Source: Floccularia luteovirens
Taxonomy: Eukaryota > Basidiomycota > Agaricomycetes > Agaricales > Squamanitaceae
Direction of reading: 5' to 3'
Assembly: GCA_009739215.1 (NCBI GenBank)
Contig: VSJF01000003.1
Span: forward strand, 2,542,001-2,606,000
DNA: 64,000 nucleotides
Shown here: one piece after another, positions 10,963 to 22,780 of the stretch
Position numbering within the stretch: position 1 is the first letter of the stretch
Layout of the letters: each line of letters opens with the position of its first letter
The notes under the pieces: model-generated
Told to the model about the DNA's origin: nothing
Databases searched by the model: none
Seen by the model: only the letters and a program-made list of their open reading frames with translations
Program-made: the position numbers and the translations under genes

Positions 10963-13465
10963 ATGGCATCTCAAATTTCGCAGCAGTATGCATGTCAGTA
11001 TACAAACTTTTTTGACCATGTCGATGCACGTGCAGAGAGGAGATGGCACCCATAAGGAATTCTGTGCGCTATCTCAGTGGTAGGATTGAATTCACCTATG
11101 ATGGATCATTTTGTCATCATCTCCAATACTTGTGCTCTTTATAAAATATAGAATGAGCATCTGATTAAATTTTTTCTTTATTAGTCCGTGCACAAAAATC
11201 TCTTGGACTCGTCAGCGGCACTCCAGCCTACACTCCTATTCCTGGCTTCGATGCCCCAGATGTTCCAGCACGCATTTTTGCCTACAGTGCTGACGGAAGA
11301 TTTTATGCTTATGCCTTGCCATCTGTGTAAGTACTGCCTCATTCCTTCCTCATGTCAAAAATTGCTGTGACTTGACATTTTGACTGCACGTCAATCACAT
11401 GCTCTCTCTTAGTTTTATGAAACTTGATTAACGTCCCTGCATGGCAGAGTACGGATATTTCAAGCAGAGGGAGCACAGCTCTTAAATGAGCTTCCACTTC
11501 CTAATATTGTAGAATTGTGTTTCTCTCCCCGTGGAACATACATCACAACTTGGGAACGACCTAGTATGTCTGTTATTGTTATACCTCTTTACATCATAAT
11601 TAAGTAGCATGTTTTTAGTTAAATATGAAGATGGCACCCAACATAAGAACTTAAGGGTCTTTTCAGGATCAACTGGGGAAGAGCTCATCTCTTTCACTCA
11701 GAAATCTCAAGACGGGTCGAACCTTCAGTACACGATATCAGAGTCGCATGCTGTTCGTCTTGTCGGCTCCGAGATCCAAGTCTTTCGTCCTGCAGAATGG
11801 AACAAGGGTGTTGTGGACAAATTAAGAGTGGAAGGTGCAACAAGTATAGCCCTGAGCCCTGGGCTCAACCCTTCCATAGCCGTGTTCGTTGCTGAGAAAA
11901 AGGCGTGTTCCTACTATTGTATACCCATGACCACAACTGACTATCACGTAGGGAGCACCAGCTAGTATTAAGATCTATGCTCTTTTGACACTTAGCGGCC
12001 CTCCAACATGTCAAAAAACATTCTTCAAAGCTGATCGGGCACAGATCAAGTGGAATACATTAGGAACACAAGTCCTCCTCCTGACACAGACTGAAGTTGA
12101 CAATTCGAACAAGAGTTATTATGGCGAGACTGGCATGTATTTGCTCAGTGCTGCTGGCAATTTCGACTGTCGGGTCACATTGGATAAAGAAGGCCCGATA
12201 CACGATTTTGCTTGGAGTCCGAACTCGAAAGAATTTGGTGTAGTGTATGGATGTGGGTTCTATCTTATCCACAAGTAGTTATTTGTGCTTACGCTCTGTA
12301 GATATGCCTGCGAAAGCAGTGCTCTTCGACCAGCGGGTTCGACCAGTTCACGATTTTGGCGCTGCGCCTCAAAACTTTATATCTTTCAACCCCCAAGGTC
12401 GACTCCTTATGCTCGCCGGTTTCGGTAACTTGGCCGGGAAAATTGATGTATTCGACCGACGCAGTCTTGCAAAAGTGTGTACTATCGATGCACCCAACAC
12501 TTCCCACTTTGAGTGGTCTCCAGATGGACGCTTCCTCTTAACTGCGACCCTCTCACCGCGCTTAAGGGTCGATAACGGAATTAAGGTCTGGCATTGCACG
12601 GGAGATCTGTTGCATGTACAACAAATAGAGGAGCTCTATCAAGTGTCGTGGCGTCCCACCCCAGTAGACAGTGTCCCGCCATTTGGACAGGCTATACCCG
12701 CAGCCCCACCACCTAGTGAGAGTGTAAGGGAGTTAGAAGTGAAAAAACCCGTGGCTACTAAGCCTGCAGGTGCCTATCGTCCTCCAGGTGCACGGGGACT
12801 CGCAACACCCGCTATTTTCAAGCGTGAGGATGAGGGTGGAGCACCTCGCCTACCTACTAGTGGAACTGCCACGCCGCCAAGAGGGTATAGTAGGAGCCCC
12901 ATGCCACCTGGCGCATCTGCCCACGCACAGAATGGTGGCAATCATGGTAGGCGCCATGTACCAGGTGCCTCAAATAGTCCGAGTCCTGGTCCTGATGGGG
13001 AGAAGAAAGGAGTTAGGAAAAGGAAGCAGGGGAAGAAAGGAGTACCCGAAGATGCAGTGCCGAAAGGCGGTGAGGAAATTACCAATGGACAAGCTCCTTT
13101 GGAAGGTGTGGAAGGAGGGGTTCAGCCACAGCCGAAAAGCAATAAACGGCCGAACGGGAATGTCATTGTCGTCCCACCGCCTGCTGCAGCGGTAGAATCA
13201 TTGTCACCAGTCACTCCTGGATTTGACGGCAGTTTAGACCCTGTTGCGAAGAAAGTGCGCAACCTTACCAAAAAGGTCAGTGTCCTGCGCCTCTCCTGTG
13301 TCACATATCTGACTTGTGCAATTTATTTTTCAGCTCAAAGCTATAGAGGAGCTCAAGGAAAAGGCAAAGAGGGGTGAACGCCTTGAAGCCACTCAACTCA
13401 AGAAAATTGAAGGCGAGGCGGAGATCAAGAAGGAACTCGCCAATCTTGGTGCACCTGCATCTTGA
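10963..13465 (+). CDS. Eukaryotic translation initiation factor 2A (eIF2A), WD-repeat protein
   Basis: Cytosolic initiation factor that can deliver initiator tRNA independently of eIF2. The N-terminus joins MASQISQQYA to RAQKSLGLVSGTP, followed by beta-propeller blades (RIFAYSADGRFYAYALP, IVELCFSPRGTYITTW, DFAWSPNSKEFGVVYGY). The diagnostic block YMPAKAVLFDQR..PVHDFG comes next, then HFEWSPDGRFLLTATLSPR and NGIKVWHCTGDLLH. The C-terminal half is Pro/Lys-rich (AYRPPGARG) and ends in a helix, IEELKEKAKRGERLEATQLK, typical of the family. About seven introns; the one near 12252 splits a Tyr codon and restores VVYGYMPAK. TGA is at 13463-13465. Full length, single reading frame, no sign of decay. 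Confidence 0.95.
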
Positions 13466-15185
13466 TATATAGACACATCGAGACCCTACCGAGAAAACCC
13501 CTTGCCCAATGACAACACATTATGACTGTTTCTGTTTCGCATTCTGGGGAAGTCGGTCGGTATTTATTACATATAGAGCTGTTAAATCTATCGGGTATCG
13601 GATCATATCAAGCTATCCACTGATTCTGGTACTTTGACGACCTTGTTATATGTCACTGCTATGGGATATTCAATAGAATGTTGGCGAAAAAATGTATGTG
13701 TGTATTTCAAGTATACTCTTAAAGACTGCAAAATTTGAGAGGAAGTTGTACACATTTGCCGAAGTTCCCTCCTTCCGCCCAGTCACGATCCCAAAATGAT
13801 ACTTCGAGGCATCTTGGTTTTTTCTTGTTGCTGTTTTAAGAAGAGTGCCCGCCGTTCAGCTTGCTTACTGGCAAGAAGGATAGTTGTCCGGCGTATGGGA
13901 CCATCAAATGTATGTACTATGCAAGATACAGCCCAGGGTACGTAGTGTGTATTCCCCCTCGACGCCGTATGGTGCGTTTTTCCGCTTTCATCTCTTTACA
14001 GGGTGTTGTGATATATCAGAAGTTCGCGTTTCTAGAGATGAACGTTAGTTGACATATTATGATGAATTACGACGTCGTACATAAGGTGTCAGAATATTAG
14101 TTGTGGTTTAAACGTAATGGTGAGCAGGCAACCATGGTGAGAATGGCAAGTGCCGGATAGCCGACGGGATAGAGCAGCCATTTGAATTCAACAAGCATGC
14201 CATATGCATTGAATCTCAGGGATGCAGAAGATACGCGAAATGTAAATTATGTCGGCTGAAATACAGTCTAACGGCACTCCAGAGATTCCTCATAGCTTGA
14301 GCTTGAACGTTCTGAACGTTTTGAACCTCCATATGGGCATTCTACTAAAACTTTCTCGACTTGGGATCTAGGAGAAATACCGTTTCAAACACCGGAAAAT
14401 CAACAACGAATCCTGCTCACATACCTATCCTGTTAAGGCTTCGCAACACTTACAAGTTTGCAAAGGTTTCGCATAATACCATGCAGTGCGATATGACAGG
14501 TCGCTGAATTTCGTAACTTGATGAGAAAAGCAAGAAAGAGAAACTCAAGAACATTGCAAACTCTAGGCTTGATACAATGCAATTTAATCAACTGCGTTTG
14601 ACTCTCCGCCCTCGTTGAAGACCAAAATACACCTGCTATATGATATCGAAACTTCCCCGCCGAGAAAATCAACCAATCTCGTTCTAATCTGTGTTTTGAA
14701 ATGGTGGTTAGTAGAGTTGTGAGTGTAAAGTAGCCTAAGCTTGTTGCATCCACTTCCTTCAACCACATGGATTAGCTTGCGATTTCAGTTGACTCCTACT
14801 ATGTTCAACGTTGAACCGTGTCCTACTAATCTATGTAGTAACTAAGCTTACCTGAAGTGCTCAGTAATAAATAGGGTTTTCCAACATCCATTCTGGTCCC
14901 ATTCTAATTGATAGTTCATTTTGGCAAAATCTTCGACCAAAATGGTCATTTTGTTTGTATGACCCGGCCTCAGAGGATTGTAGCGGAACATATGTAAGTA
15001 AAATTCATTATAATAAAATAATGTGTACTCATGCTCTATCATCTGATCGTCCGACAGGCACGAAAGTTAAAAGCGCAGCATCGTCACACGGCACACGGCT
15101 TGACTCTAATATTAAATATACTGTGTACATACTCAAAGATGCATATAAATCATACTTGCCTGATTCTAAAGTAAATCCCACATCA
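13466..15185. other. Long intergenic stretch
   Basis: About 1.7 kb after eIF2A without a convincing gene. Open frames on the minus strand (14433-14768) and plus strand (13861-14052, 14955-15185) have no recognisable motif and no consistent splice continuation. It marks the change from ordinary gene space to the duplicated region. Confidence 0.4.
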
Positions 15186-15482
15186 ATGGACTCTCAGGTT
15201 ACCCTCATCAACCCAGGTGCACCAACAGAACTAGTCTTCGACCGTGTCAGCTTGCTCAACGCAAAGATATACGTCAATTCTAGACCCTATTTTGTCATCA
15301 CAACCACAGATCCGGCTGCTTCACATACAGAGATTCGTGAGATCCACACTGGCCGTGTTCTGGTGACAATCCGCCGTCGTAATATATTGCCCGACACTAT
15401 AACTTTCGCTGACCGCTTTGAAGGCAAAACCTTGAAAATCAATGATTGGTTGAAGAAGCACACATTGCCGGACGGACAGTAA
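15186..15482 (+). CDS. DUF6593-like protein, apparently 3'-truncated
   Basis: The start ATG at 15186 gives MDSQVTLINPGAPTELVFD, then SRPYFVITTTDPAASHTEI, an EIHTGRVLVTIRRR strand and KINDWLKKHTLPDG before TAA at 15480. This beta-strand pattern is what I recall for DUF6593 proteins of basidiomycetes, but only the first half is present; complete members here (27927-28614, 30381-31084) are about twice as long. The last codons overlap a usable donor (GTAAGC at 15479), yet what follows is a decayed piece of GH31 gene, so the normal 3' exons seem to have been replaced. Function unknown. Confidence 0.5.
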   Translation: MDSQVTLINPGAPTELVFDRVSLLNAKIYVNSRPYFVITTTDPAASHTEIREIHTGRVLVTIRRRNILPDTITFADRFEGKTLKINDWLKKHTLPDGQ

Positions 15483-15524
15483 GCAATGTCTATCGGGAAT
15501 GTTTCATTATATGATCGTTTAAAA

Positions 15525-16268
15525 ATCGCTTGCTGTAGCCGAGGTTCATTGCTGAACACACCTTACGGCGCTTATATATGGAGGACTGATCCTGAGCGAA
15601 GGCTAGTAGTGAGTGTTTCAAGCCTGATAAGTCTTCTGCAATATTGACACTGGAATCAGCTTTCGCCGGATGATGATCTTGAACAAAGTGTCGCATATGT
15701 CCTATGCGGAATATCCCAAACGTCACCCGTTTCGTTATTACTTCAAACCGGTACTGAGGGATTCCGAGAAGAAATTGTTGCTTCATTCATGATCCTAGAA
15801 CATAGACTGAGGATGGATGAGAAGGCGTATAAGAAGACGGAGAGAAAACATGCTCACTTGATTTAATTGGAAAAGAGGAATGTAACAAATAACGAATGGC
15901 AGATAGCAATGTAGGTATCAACAATAGTTTTGCTAATTTATATATAAATCAATTCCACTCATGAGAAGTTTCCGTTCAACGTTCAAATTGCGATAACAAG
16001 GACTTTAGCTGAGTTTTGTATTTGATTCAAAATTGTTGACGTATTTCTACTACAAGCACACCTTTTGGTTTCTGGTTTACTCCTAAGGAACCTGCAGAAG
16101 TAATGTGAAAGCAAGTGGAAGTGGCTGAGCTGATCATCGTCTATGTAGAAAGCTTTCCCGTCCTTCTGGTGATAACCGCAGCCTCGGAATCGTTATATGT
16201 ACTTCAGAGCAGTAATCGCCGTTGCAGATTGTTCCACCCCAGATGTGAGCTAGTATTTGAGCAAACAA
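15525..16268 (-). pseudogene. Third, decayed copy of the GH31 3' end and 3' flank
   Basis: Aligns by eye with the tails of the two GH31 genes. 15535-15860 resembles 23345-23660, including the shared stretches CTTTCGCCGGATGATGA and ATTCATGATCCTAGA. 15930-16265 resembles the last coding part at 18540-18950, including CGATAACAAGGACTTTAGC versus CGATGTCAAGCACTTTAG, and a degenerate version of the block around the TCGGAATCGTTA motif. It has many substitutions and indels and no open frame, so it is older than the two large copies. It abuts the truncated DUF6593 gene. Confidence 0.75.
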
Positions 16269-16465
16269 GATGTTAATCAAGACTATGGGCAAACTTCTTT
16301 CTATGTGCTGAAGGCGGGACAAACAGGAAGTCACGCTTGCCTATTAATTATTGGCGCAACGGATTGCGACTTTCTGAAGGAAACAGTCAAAATCGGAAGG
16401 TACGAGTCTGACCAGGCCCCTCATCAAGAAAATAATCGCTAATCAAGAATGGCTCAACCGCCTTC

Positions 16466-16607
16466 CCAGACTCTCGTCCGAGTCAGAGGAGGTCATCCCA
16501 TGGTGGTGACTCGATTTACTAATCACCGAAATAAAACCGAATTATGCCTCTCATAATTTTCTCTCCTTAATAGAGTCACACCTCCTCTGACTCGGATGAG
16601 AGCCTGG
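16466..16607. repeat. 142-bp fold-back / MITE-like element with 27-bp inverted arms
   Basis: Left arm 16466-16492 and right arm 16581-16607 are reverse complements with about two mismatches (shared core CCGAGTCAGAGGAGG). They are separated by 88 bases of AT-rich sequence without an open frame. The shape fits a small non-autonomous DNA element or a hairpin. No clear target-site duplication was found, so its mobile nature is unproven. Confidence 0.55.
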
Positions 16608-16845
16608 TGGCACTTAGTAAGTCGATATCACTATTAGCTGCTTGGGCATATATTTATAATATACTAGTATAGCATTAATCACAGTCTCTACGGAGATAAT
16701 ATTGGATAAACTCTATATATTTGTACAAACATATTCTAGGTTAAACCTCCCTCCACCAAACTACAACTGTTTGCCTGGACTCTGGTAATTATGGTATGAT
16801 CTTCTGCAGTTTTATTAGTATTTACTCGCTGACATCACAACCCAG

Positions 16846-17883
16846 AAACAGCCAAAAAATACCCCAGCAAGTGGCAAAAGATTACCGACTGAAGTTAAGA
16901 AAGCCACGAATGAGGCCCGGACAGGTGCCTGTTGTGTTGTGTACCATTTTTTATCGAATCACCGACAAATAGCTTGATTTTCTTAGATCCGAGATTAATA
17001 GTAACAACGAGCCAAAATCCTAGCTCTAAGTTACTCCAATTCACGGAGGTCAGCCCAAAGTTTTTTTAATGTGTTAGTATTGAATAATTTTAGGAAATGG
17101 GATTGATTTTACCCAATTCACATCGTATAAACCGCGGAGACTATGTAGTAAAAGAGCTGGCAGAGACTTGCAGAGCAAACGATGCTACTGCCCTCATCGT
17201 CTTTCATGAACACAACGGGATTCCGGGTGAGTCTCTTATCATCACATTCCCTTTTTTCTCTGATGAGAGGTTTGCGGATAATAACAGATACTATGATTGT
17301 TTCACTCTTTCCTCACGGACCTACTGCCTACTTCACTCTCTTGGATGTGGTTCTTAGACCCGAAACCGCACCATTTGAAATCTCCACGGTATCAGAACAA
17401 TATCCCCACTCAATATTCGATGGCTTCACGTCCAAGCTTGGGCAACGTGTGAAGGACATCTTGAAGCAACTTTTCCCTGTCCCTAAAGAGGAGAGCAGGC
17501 GTGTGATGTATTTCTTCAACAGGAAAGACTACATCTCATTCGGGTGATTTTACAACGAAAAAAAATTGTCCCATTCTATTATACTGACATGATAAATAGA
17601 AATGAAGTATTTCCCGAGAGAGGTCCATGGTTGGGCATGACAGAAGTTGGACCTAGGTTTCAAATGAAAGGTAAGCTTTTCGTTAGTTTGATATGTCAGA
17701 AAAACTTTATTGGGCACAGCGTACGAGATTCGCAAAGGAACCATTGAACAGAATGAAGCCGAACGTGAATGGGTAATAGGTCGCACGGGAAAAAACCGCA
17801 TTACACCACCACGTTACTTTGGAACAGGGGAGCATTCTACTTTATATTGTAAATGGTATAAAATAAAATATGGCTGGCCGTGA
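16846..17883 (+). CDS. IMP4-like Brix-domain protein, N-terminus missing (probable partial paralogue)
   Basis: IMP4 is a U3 snoRNP subunit needed for 18S rRNA maturation. Six exons join in frame. They carry GKRLPTEVKKATNEA, DPRLIVTTSQNPSSKLLQF, then the Brix core LPNSHRINRGDYVVKELAE and CRANDATALIVFHEHNGIP. The signature VSLFPHGPTAYFTLLDVVLR follows, then STVSEQYPHSIFDGF, KLGQRVKDILKQLFPVPKEE and EVGPRFQMKAYEIRKGTIEQ, with TGA at 17881. No frameshift was found in this part. However, the usual Arg-rich first ~40 residues are absent: the first recognisable exon opens at an acceptor (16845) with no plausible start upstream. The acidic linker before the Brix domain is short. The C-terminus also differs from the family. 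Likely an extra, possibly non-functional, copy. Confidence 0.7.
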
Positions 17884-18534
17884 GCTGGTTCTCAGCTAAG
17901 TCGAAGATAGGGACTAAGTCAATTTCTTGCTGAACCTTGGAGTTGTCATTGACGGTGCGATCTGCTTGAAGGGTGATACAATTCAGAACTTATAACCACT
18001 TGATTTTGGCACTTATATTATAATGTTTGTTGTAAGACTCGGGATCAGAAACCCCCGGACTTGTGGGAAATTTCAAATAACAAGTCTTCCTTCAAATGAC
18101 AGATCGCGGCGGAGGCATGAATATTTGAATGCTTGATAATACTCACTGTATGGTTCGATGCCAACTTGCGGTCGGAAGATATTTCCCGCTTCGACGCTGG
18201 TTGAGATCCTAGCGCGAGCGTTACATGCATCACAAGTGTAAGCACGCTCACAAATTTAGACTGTCAACATGTCAACACCAGATGATGACATTGAACAAAC
18301 TGTCGCATATGCCAAACGTCGCCCGTATCGTTACTATTTTAAACCGGTACTGAGGGTTTCCAAGAGGGGGTTGTCTCTACATTCATGATCCTAGAACACA
18401 ATCTTAGGATGGATGAGAAAGCGTATGAGAAGACGGAGAGAAATTGTGTAATTGGAAAAGAGGAATGTATCAAATAGAGGACAGATAGCAATGTACGTAT
18501 CTAGCAATATACGTATCAACAGTATTTTGCTAAC

Positions 18535-21500
18535 TCAAATCAATTCCACTGAGAGGTTACTGTTCAAAGGCAGTCCAATTGCGATGTCAAGCACTTTAGT
18601 TGACGAGTTGTATGTGATTGCAGAATTGTTGATGTGTTTCCCATTCACAATCGCACCTTTAGGTTCCTGCGTCACTCCAAGGAATCGTACTCTTGATGTT
18701 TGCACACCAGTCTTGAACCCAAAGCTTCCCTGCAAGTCCAATTTACCATTGCCAAAAGTCATATGGAGGGAAGTCGATGTAGCTGGGCTTATGGATTCTC
18801 CATCATCCATGTACAGATTCCCAGATGCCTTTCCATCCTTTCCGGTTGCAACCACAATCTCGAAATCGTTACTCCTCAGAGCTGTAGTTGTCATTGCAGA
18901 TTGTGCGCGCAACGGCAGGATTACTCCACCACGGATGTGAACTGGGATTTGAGTGAACGACACGTTGTTCAGGACCACATTGGAACCAGTTCCTTGAACT
19001 GGTGCAAGTGTGACAAAGTCATAAAAGATGTCGTTCGGTAGGTAGAATGTGACGGAAGTAGAGTCTTCTTGTGTAACAGGAGATACGAGAATTGCATTGC
19101 CGAAGAAGAATTGGAGATCAATGGGATATGTTGCTTCATCTTTCGGGTAGATGTACCACATGGGGTTCAGAACAGGAGTACCGTCGAGGTGTGCTTGATG
19201 GAATGTGGTGTAGAAGTAATCGAGAAGTCGGTATCTGATCGAGATTGCCAATGAATCAAACGTGTGGTCAAGATATAAAATATATCACGCACCTTATATC
19301 GAGAACATTTTTTGCTGCTTGGGTGACCACCGGCCAGATGTAAAATTCTTGGCTGATAGAAGCATCGGAATTGTGCTATAATTTATGGATAAGCGTCATT
19401 TTTCGACGTATGAAATCGATGCATACGTTTCTCATGAAGGGATAGAAGGCACCGAGCATTGCCCAGCGAGCACATAGGTTTTCTGTTGTGTTCTCAGCTG
19501 ATTATGGGTGAGGTCAGTCCAAACGGCCCTTGCAAACGAAAGAAAGACGTACAAAATCCACAAATGTCACTCCCAACCATTGGAACTTGGTAGATCGACG
19601 CAAATCCAAGCATACCCTGCGATGGAGACACGGTAATAATCCCATCGACTGAGATTATCACCCAACCACTTCCCAACATGACTCCCTGCACCTGCAAAAG
19701 TGGACCGGGTGATGACAAGGGTTTTTTTACCTGGACGGCGGTTGAGCAATGCACCCCTGGTAGTGGTCGACATCATTGTTCCGAATAGGTTATGAACGTT
19801 GTATTCAATGAGTCCGTTGGCATGGACTGAGTCTGTCTATAAACACAGTTGAGTACTCCTCTAGGAAAGAAGGAAATATATCGCTTACAGATGCAGTCCC
19901 GCTCGATAGTGCCCCCGCCGCATCGTTTATGGCATACGGAGGGTTGAGGACGTCATCACGCTTTACCACACGTTTCGCATTCGTATCTGTGAAAATTGGA
20001 GTATTTGGATCAGGAGGTGGGTTTGCCCGGGGTGGAGGCAGGTTTTGATCCTTGGCTTGTTGAAATGGATCGTCGCAGGGTTGACGACAAAACTGAGTAA
20101 TCGGAATAAGCATGACAGTTCTTGCCACATCACACAATACTCACGTTGGATGGCTCATTCATGTCGATCCATGCGCCATCTATGTCTATACCTGTCTCTG
20201 GACTGTAAAACTCGGCAAACTCATTGTTCCAATATCTAAACGAATATTAGAATATCGCCTTGAAAAATCAAAAATTTTATTCACCCCTGAGTATTCGGGT
20301 GGAACCAATCTGAAGCAATCCAATTTGAAGGGGGGTCGCGTTGCACGAATAGTACAAATACATACCAGGATATACAGTTACACCTGTGTCGCAATCATAA
20401 GTGCATGCATTATAATCCCAACATAAATAGACATACCAGGCCATACAATACTGAGATAATCACTGCCATTGGCAGCTTTAAGCCAAACATCTTGTTGCTT
20501 TCCACGACTGTAAGGCGGGTAGTCTTCGTCAGGCAAGAAAGCAACGGCAGGGTCCGTCATCAAAACTTTTTACAGGTCGTTAATTTCATCATATGGATCC
20601 CAATGAAAATCTGGTTAATTACCGTATCTCTGGTTATTGGAATGCAGATGGCTGACAATCTCACGCATTCGAGGTAGAGGGAAGTAATCAGGGTCAACGG
20701 TAAATATACGTCGTTTGAACATATAATCTGTATGGACACATGTGTGAGTCACTTTCTGGTGAAAAAGTAGGTCACTTACCAATGTCAGTCCACATGGTCT
20801 CAAGAGGAATACCAGCTGCTGCATATTTAGAGATGACACCCGCCACGTCGACAAAGTCTACAATGAAGGATTTAACCAAAGTTCCCTATAGTGTAAATGT
20901 ATTGCAAACCTTTGTAGCCGAAGCGACATTGATGGAGACCAAACGACCAAAATGGCACCTCGGCAGGGCGGCCAACGACTTCAGCGTATTGCCTCGCAAC
21001 CTCTGTTGGATCGGTCTCGCTTCCAGCAAGGAAGTAGAAGTCGAGGACACCTCCTATAGCATTATACTCCAGGGCATTTCCAGAACCAGATTTTGTAATC
21101 TTGATGTCCATTCCGTTCGAATTGAGAAGGAAAACACCATGTGTACCAGTATTTCTATGTTCGAAATACACTGGATGATTTCCGTACAAATTCATGCCAG
21201 CACCGACACCAGGTGCATCATAGGACCATAATGTAAGTGTGATATTGTCAGTTGGGAGATGGAATGGGTTGGTATGTTCTCCAAGACCGTAGACGTTTGG
21301 ATTGTCGGGAAGAGCGGTCTTGACACGGAGATACTGGGGTTCGAATATGATTGGATGTGTTGCAGTGGAGAACAATACCTCTTTGGTGGATGTACGGAAA
21401 ATTGAAAAAGAAAAGGGAGAAGTGGTGAAATTGAATTGTATGGCAGCCGAGTGAGAATGGACTGGATGGGAACTGTCAGGACGAGGCAAAATCTCATCAG

Positions 21501-21841
21501 GTACCTCATAACGAGGGTTTGACTTGTCAACAATCTTGAGGTGGATGCGGTTTGCTAGATTGGGTCAGATATATGCTCTAACAGAATGTTAAGAATTACA
21601 CTAACTTGTTTCATACACTACAGTCAAAGATAGGGTTGAGATATCGGTTCCAAAGACATTGCAAGCCTTTCCAGCGAGAAGCAAATCAGCTGTAAGTGAG
21701 GTGTCAGTGGTCTTCACGTTTGTTGCGCGATATCCTGGACATGCATCCAGAAACACTAGGGTCGACATTTGTTGCTCCAACAAAGTGTGGCACAGTGAGA
21801 GCCAACAGGAGGATTTTCTTAATGAACGGGATATTCCCCAT
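18535..21841 (-). pseudogene. GH31 secreted alpha-glucosidase, copy A, with two frameshifts
   Basis: Near-identical in layout to the intact copy at 23727-27039, with the same signal peptide start (ATG 21841, MGNIPF..), introns, nucleophile motif [10 protein letters not shown] (about 20150), [15 protein letters not shown] and [20 protein letters not shown]. Two single-base insertions break it. Around 21737-21770 copy A has 34 bases between the landmarks TCCTGGACA and GGGTCGAC where copy B has 33, just after the signal peptide. At about 19613-19617 copy A has CCC where copy B has CC, shifting the frame inside [13 protein letters not shown]. Both breaks are visible as changes of open frame. A short unsecreted or truncated product is conceivable, but full-length enzyme is not. 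Confidence 0.85.
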
Positions 21842-22104
21842 GTTGAAAATGGGGTGGAATGTTGGTTGTGTTCACTGAAGAAGCGAATACCGCAATTCAT
21901 GGTTTTTATACTTCGAATGGTCATCCCAGGTCCGCTCCAACTCTTTGCCAGGTGATCAATGAGAGCATGAGAGAGAGAAGTATGTAAACTTCTTTTCGTG
22001 TATTGGGGAGATGGAAGGGGAGGAAGATATTTGTATTTCTTATCATCTGACTATAGACCACACGCTATTGGCGCTTCCAAGCCTATCTTCTCTCTAGCAG
22101 AACC

Positions 22105-22191
22105 ATGACAGCAAGACACCCCTATGTCGACAGAATGGCCACTCAGCGGTTCGATAGAATATCAGTTGCTTTGAGAAGTTTGGCCATTACG
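22105..22191 (+). other. Exon-like block, divergent from GH31 copy A
   Basis: An ATG followed by 29 codons (MTARHPYVDR..) and a GTGAGT donor. The homologous block at 27302-27388 has the same length, ATG, frame and donor. Twelve codons differ, five of them only silently. Could be the first exon of a divergently transcribed gene; its other exons were not identified in either copy. Confidence 0.35.
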
Positions 22192-22780
22192 GTGAGTACA
22201 TACATAGTAGTGTTCAAGTCGTCATCACTATCACACACAGTATTTCTTGGAATCACATAGCCTTTCAGCTTCTTCTTTCCGGGCCAGGTACGAGAACCCG
22301 AGAACAGGCAACGGAAATCGTGTCAGACATTACACATAGTTTGGGATATTTTGTGGGTATTGGGTTGGTGTTGCGTATTGTTAATGTTGACACATGCTAG
22401 AATAGTTCACTAGATCTGAGGAATTGGTTGTGTTTGGATTGGAGGGCGGCAGCCATTTGTTGTGTTTGGATTGGAAGGTGGCGGGGCAGAGACACCGGAT
22501 AACCGGCGTGGGAGTGTAAGGCATATGTGGGGCCAGCTTTATTCACTATTGCTGGTGTCGACTTTTGACAATTTTCAGCCTAAGAACAATGAGTCATGCA
22601 CGTGTTTCCTCATTATAGTTAAGGCTTATCTGATGGGTAAGGAAGGTGCGTATGGGAGCTTGAGGGACACTCTCGTAAACAAGCTCCAGCTCAGTTGATA
22701 CAACTGCTGACGTCTCTTCTAAGAGTAAGTGCCACCCCCACTGTATATATTTATAATTTACTAATATTTGCCCAGCACTA

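Larger units (their letters stand above)
18245..22195. repeat. Tandem duplication unit, copy 1 (GH31 gene plus both flanks)
   Basis: Homologous throughout to 23340-27392. The shared DNA includes the GH31 3' flank (18290-18535 versus 23460-23727), all GH31 exons and introns, and the 5' flank past the start codon, up to a short plus-strand exon-like block (22105-22191 versus 27302-27388). The two units are direct repeats separated by about 1.1 kb containing an eIF4G fragment. Confidence 0.85.

Noticed and set aside
18700..19041. Plus-strand frames inside GH31 genes (also 23776-24233, 21659-21955, 26855-27205)
   Set aside because: They recur at the same places in both GH31 copies because the DNA is duplicated, and none resembles a known protein.
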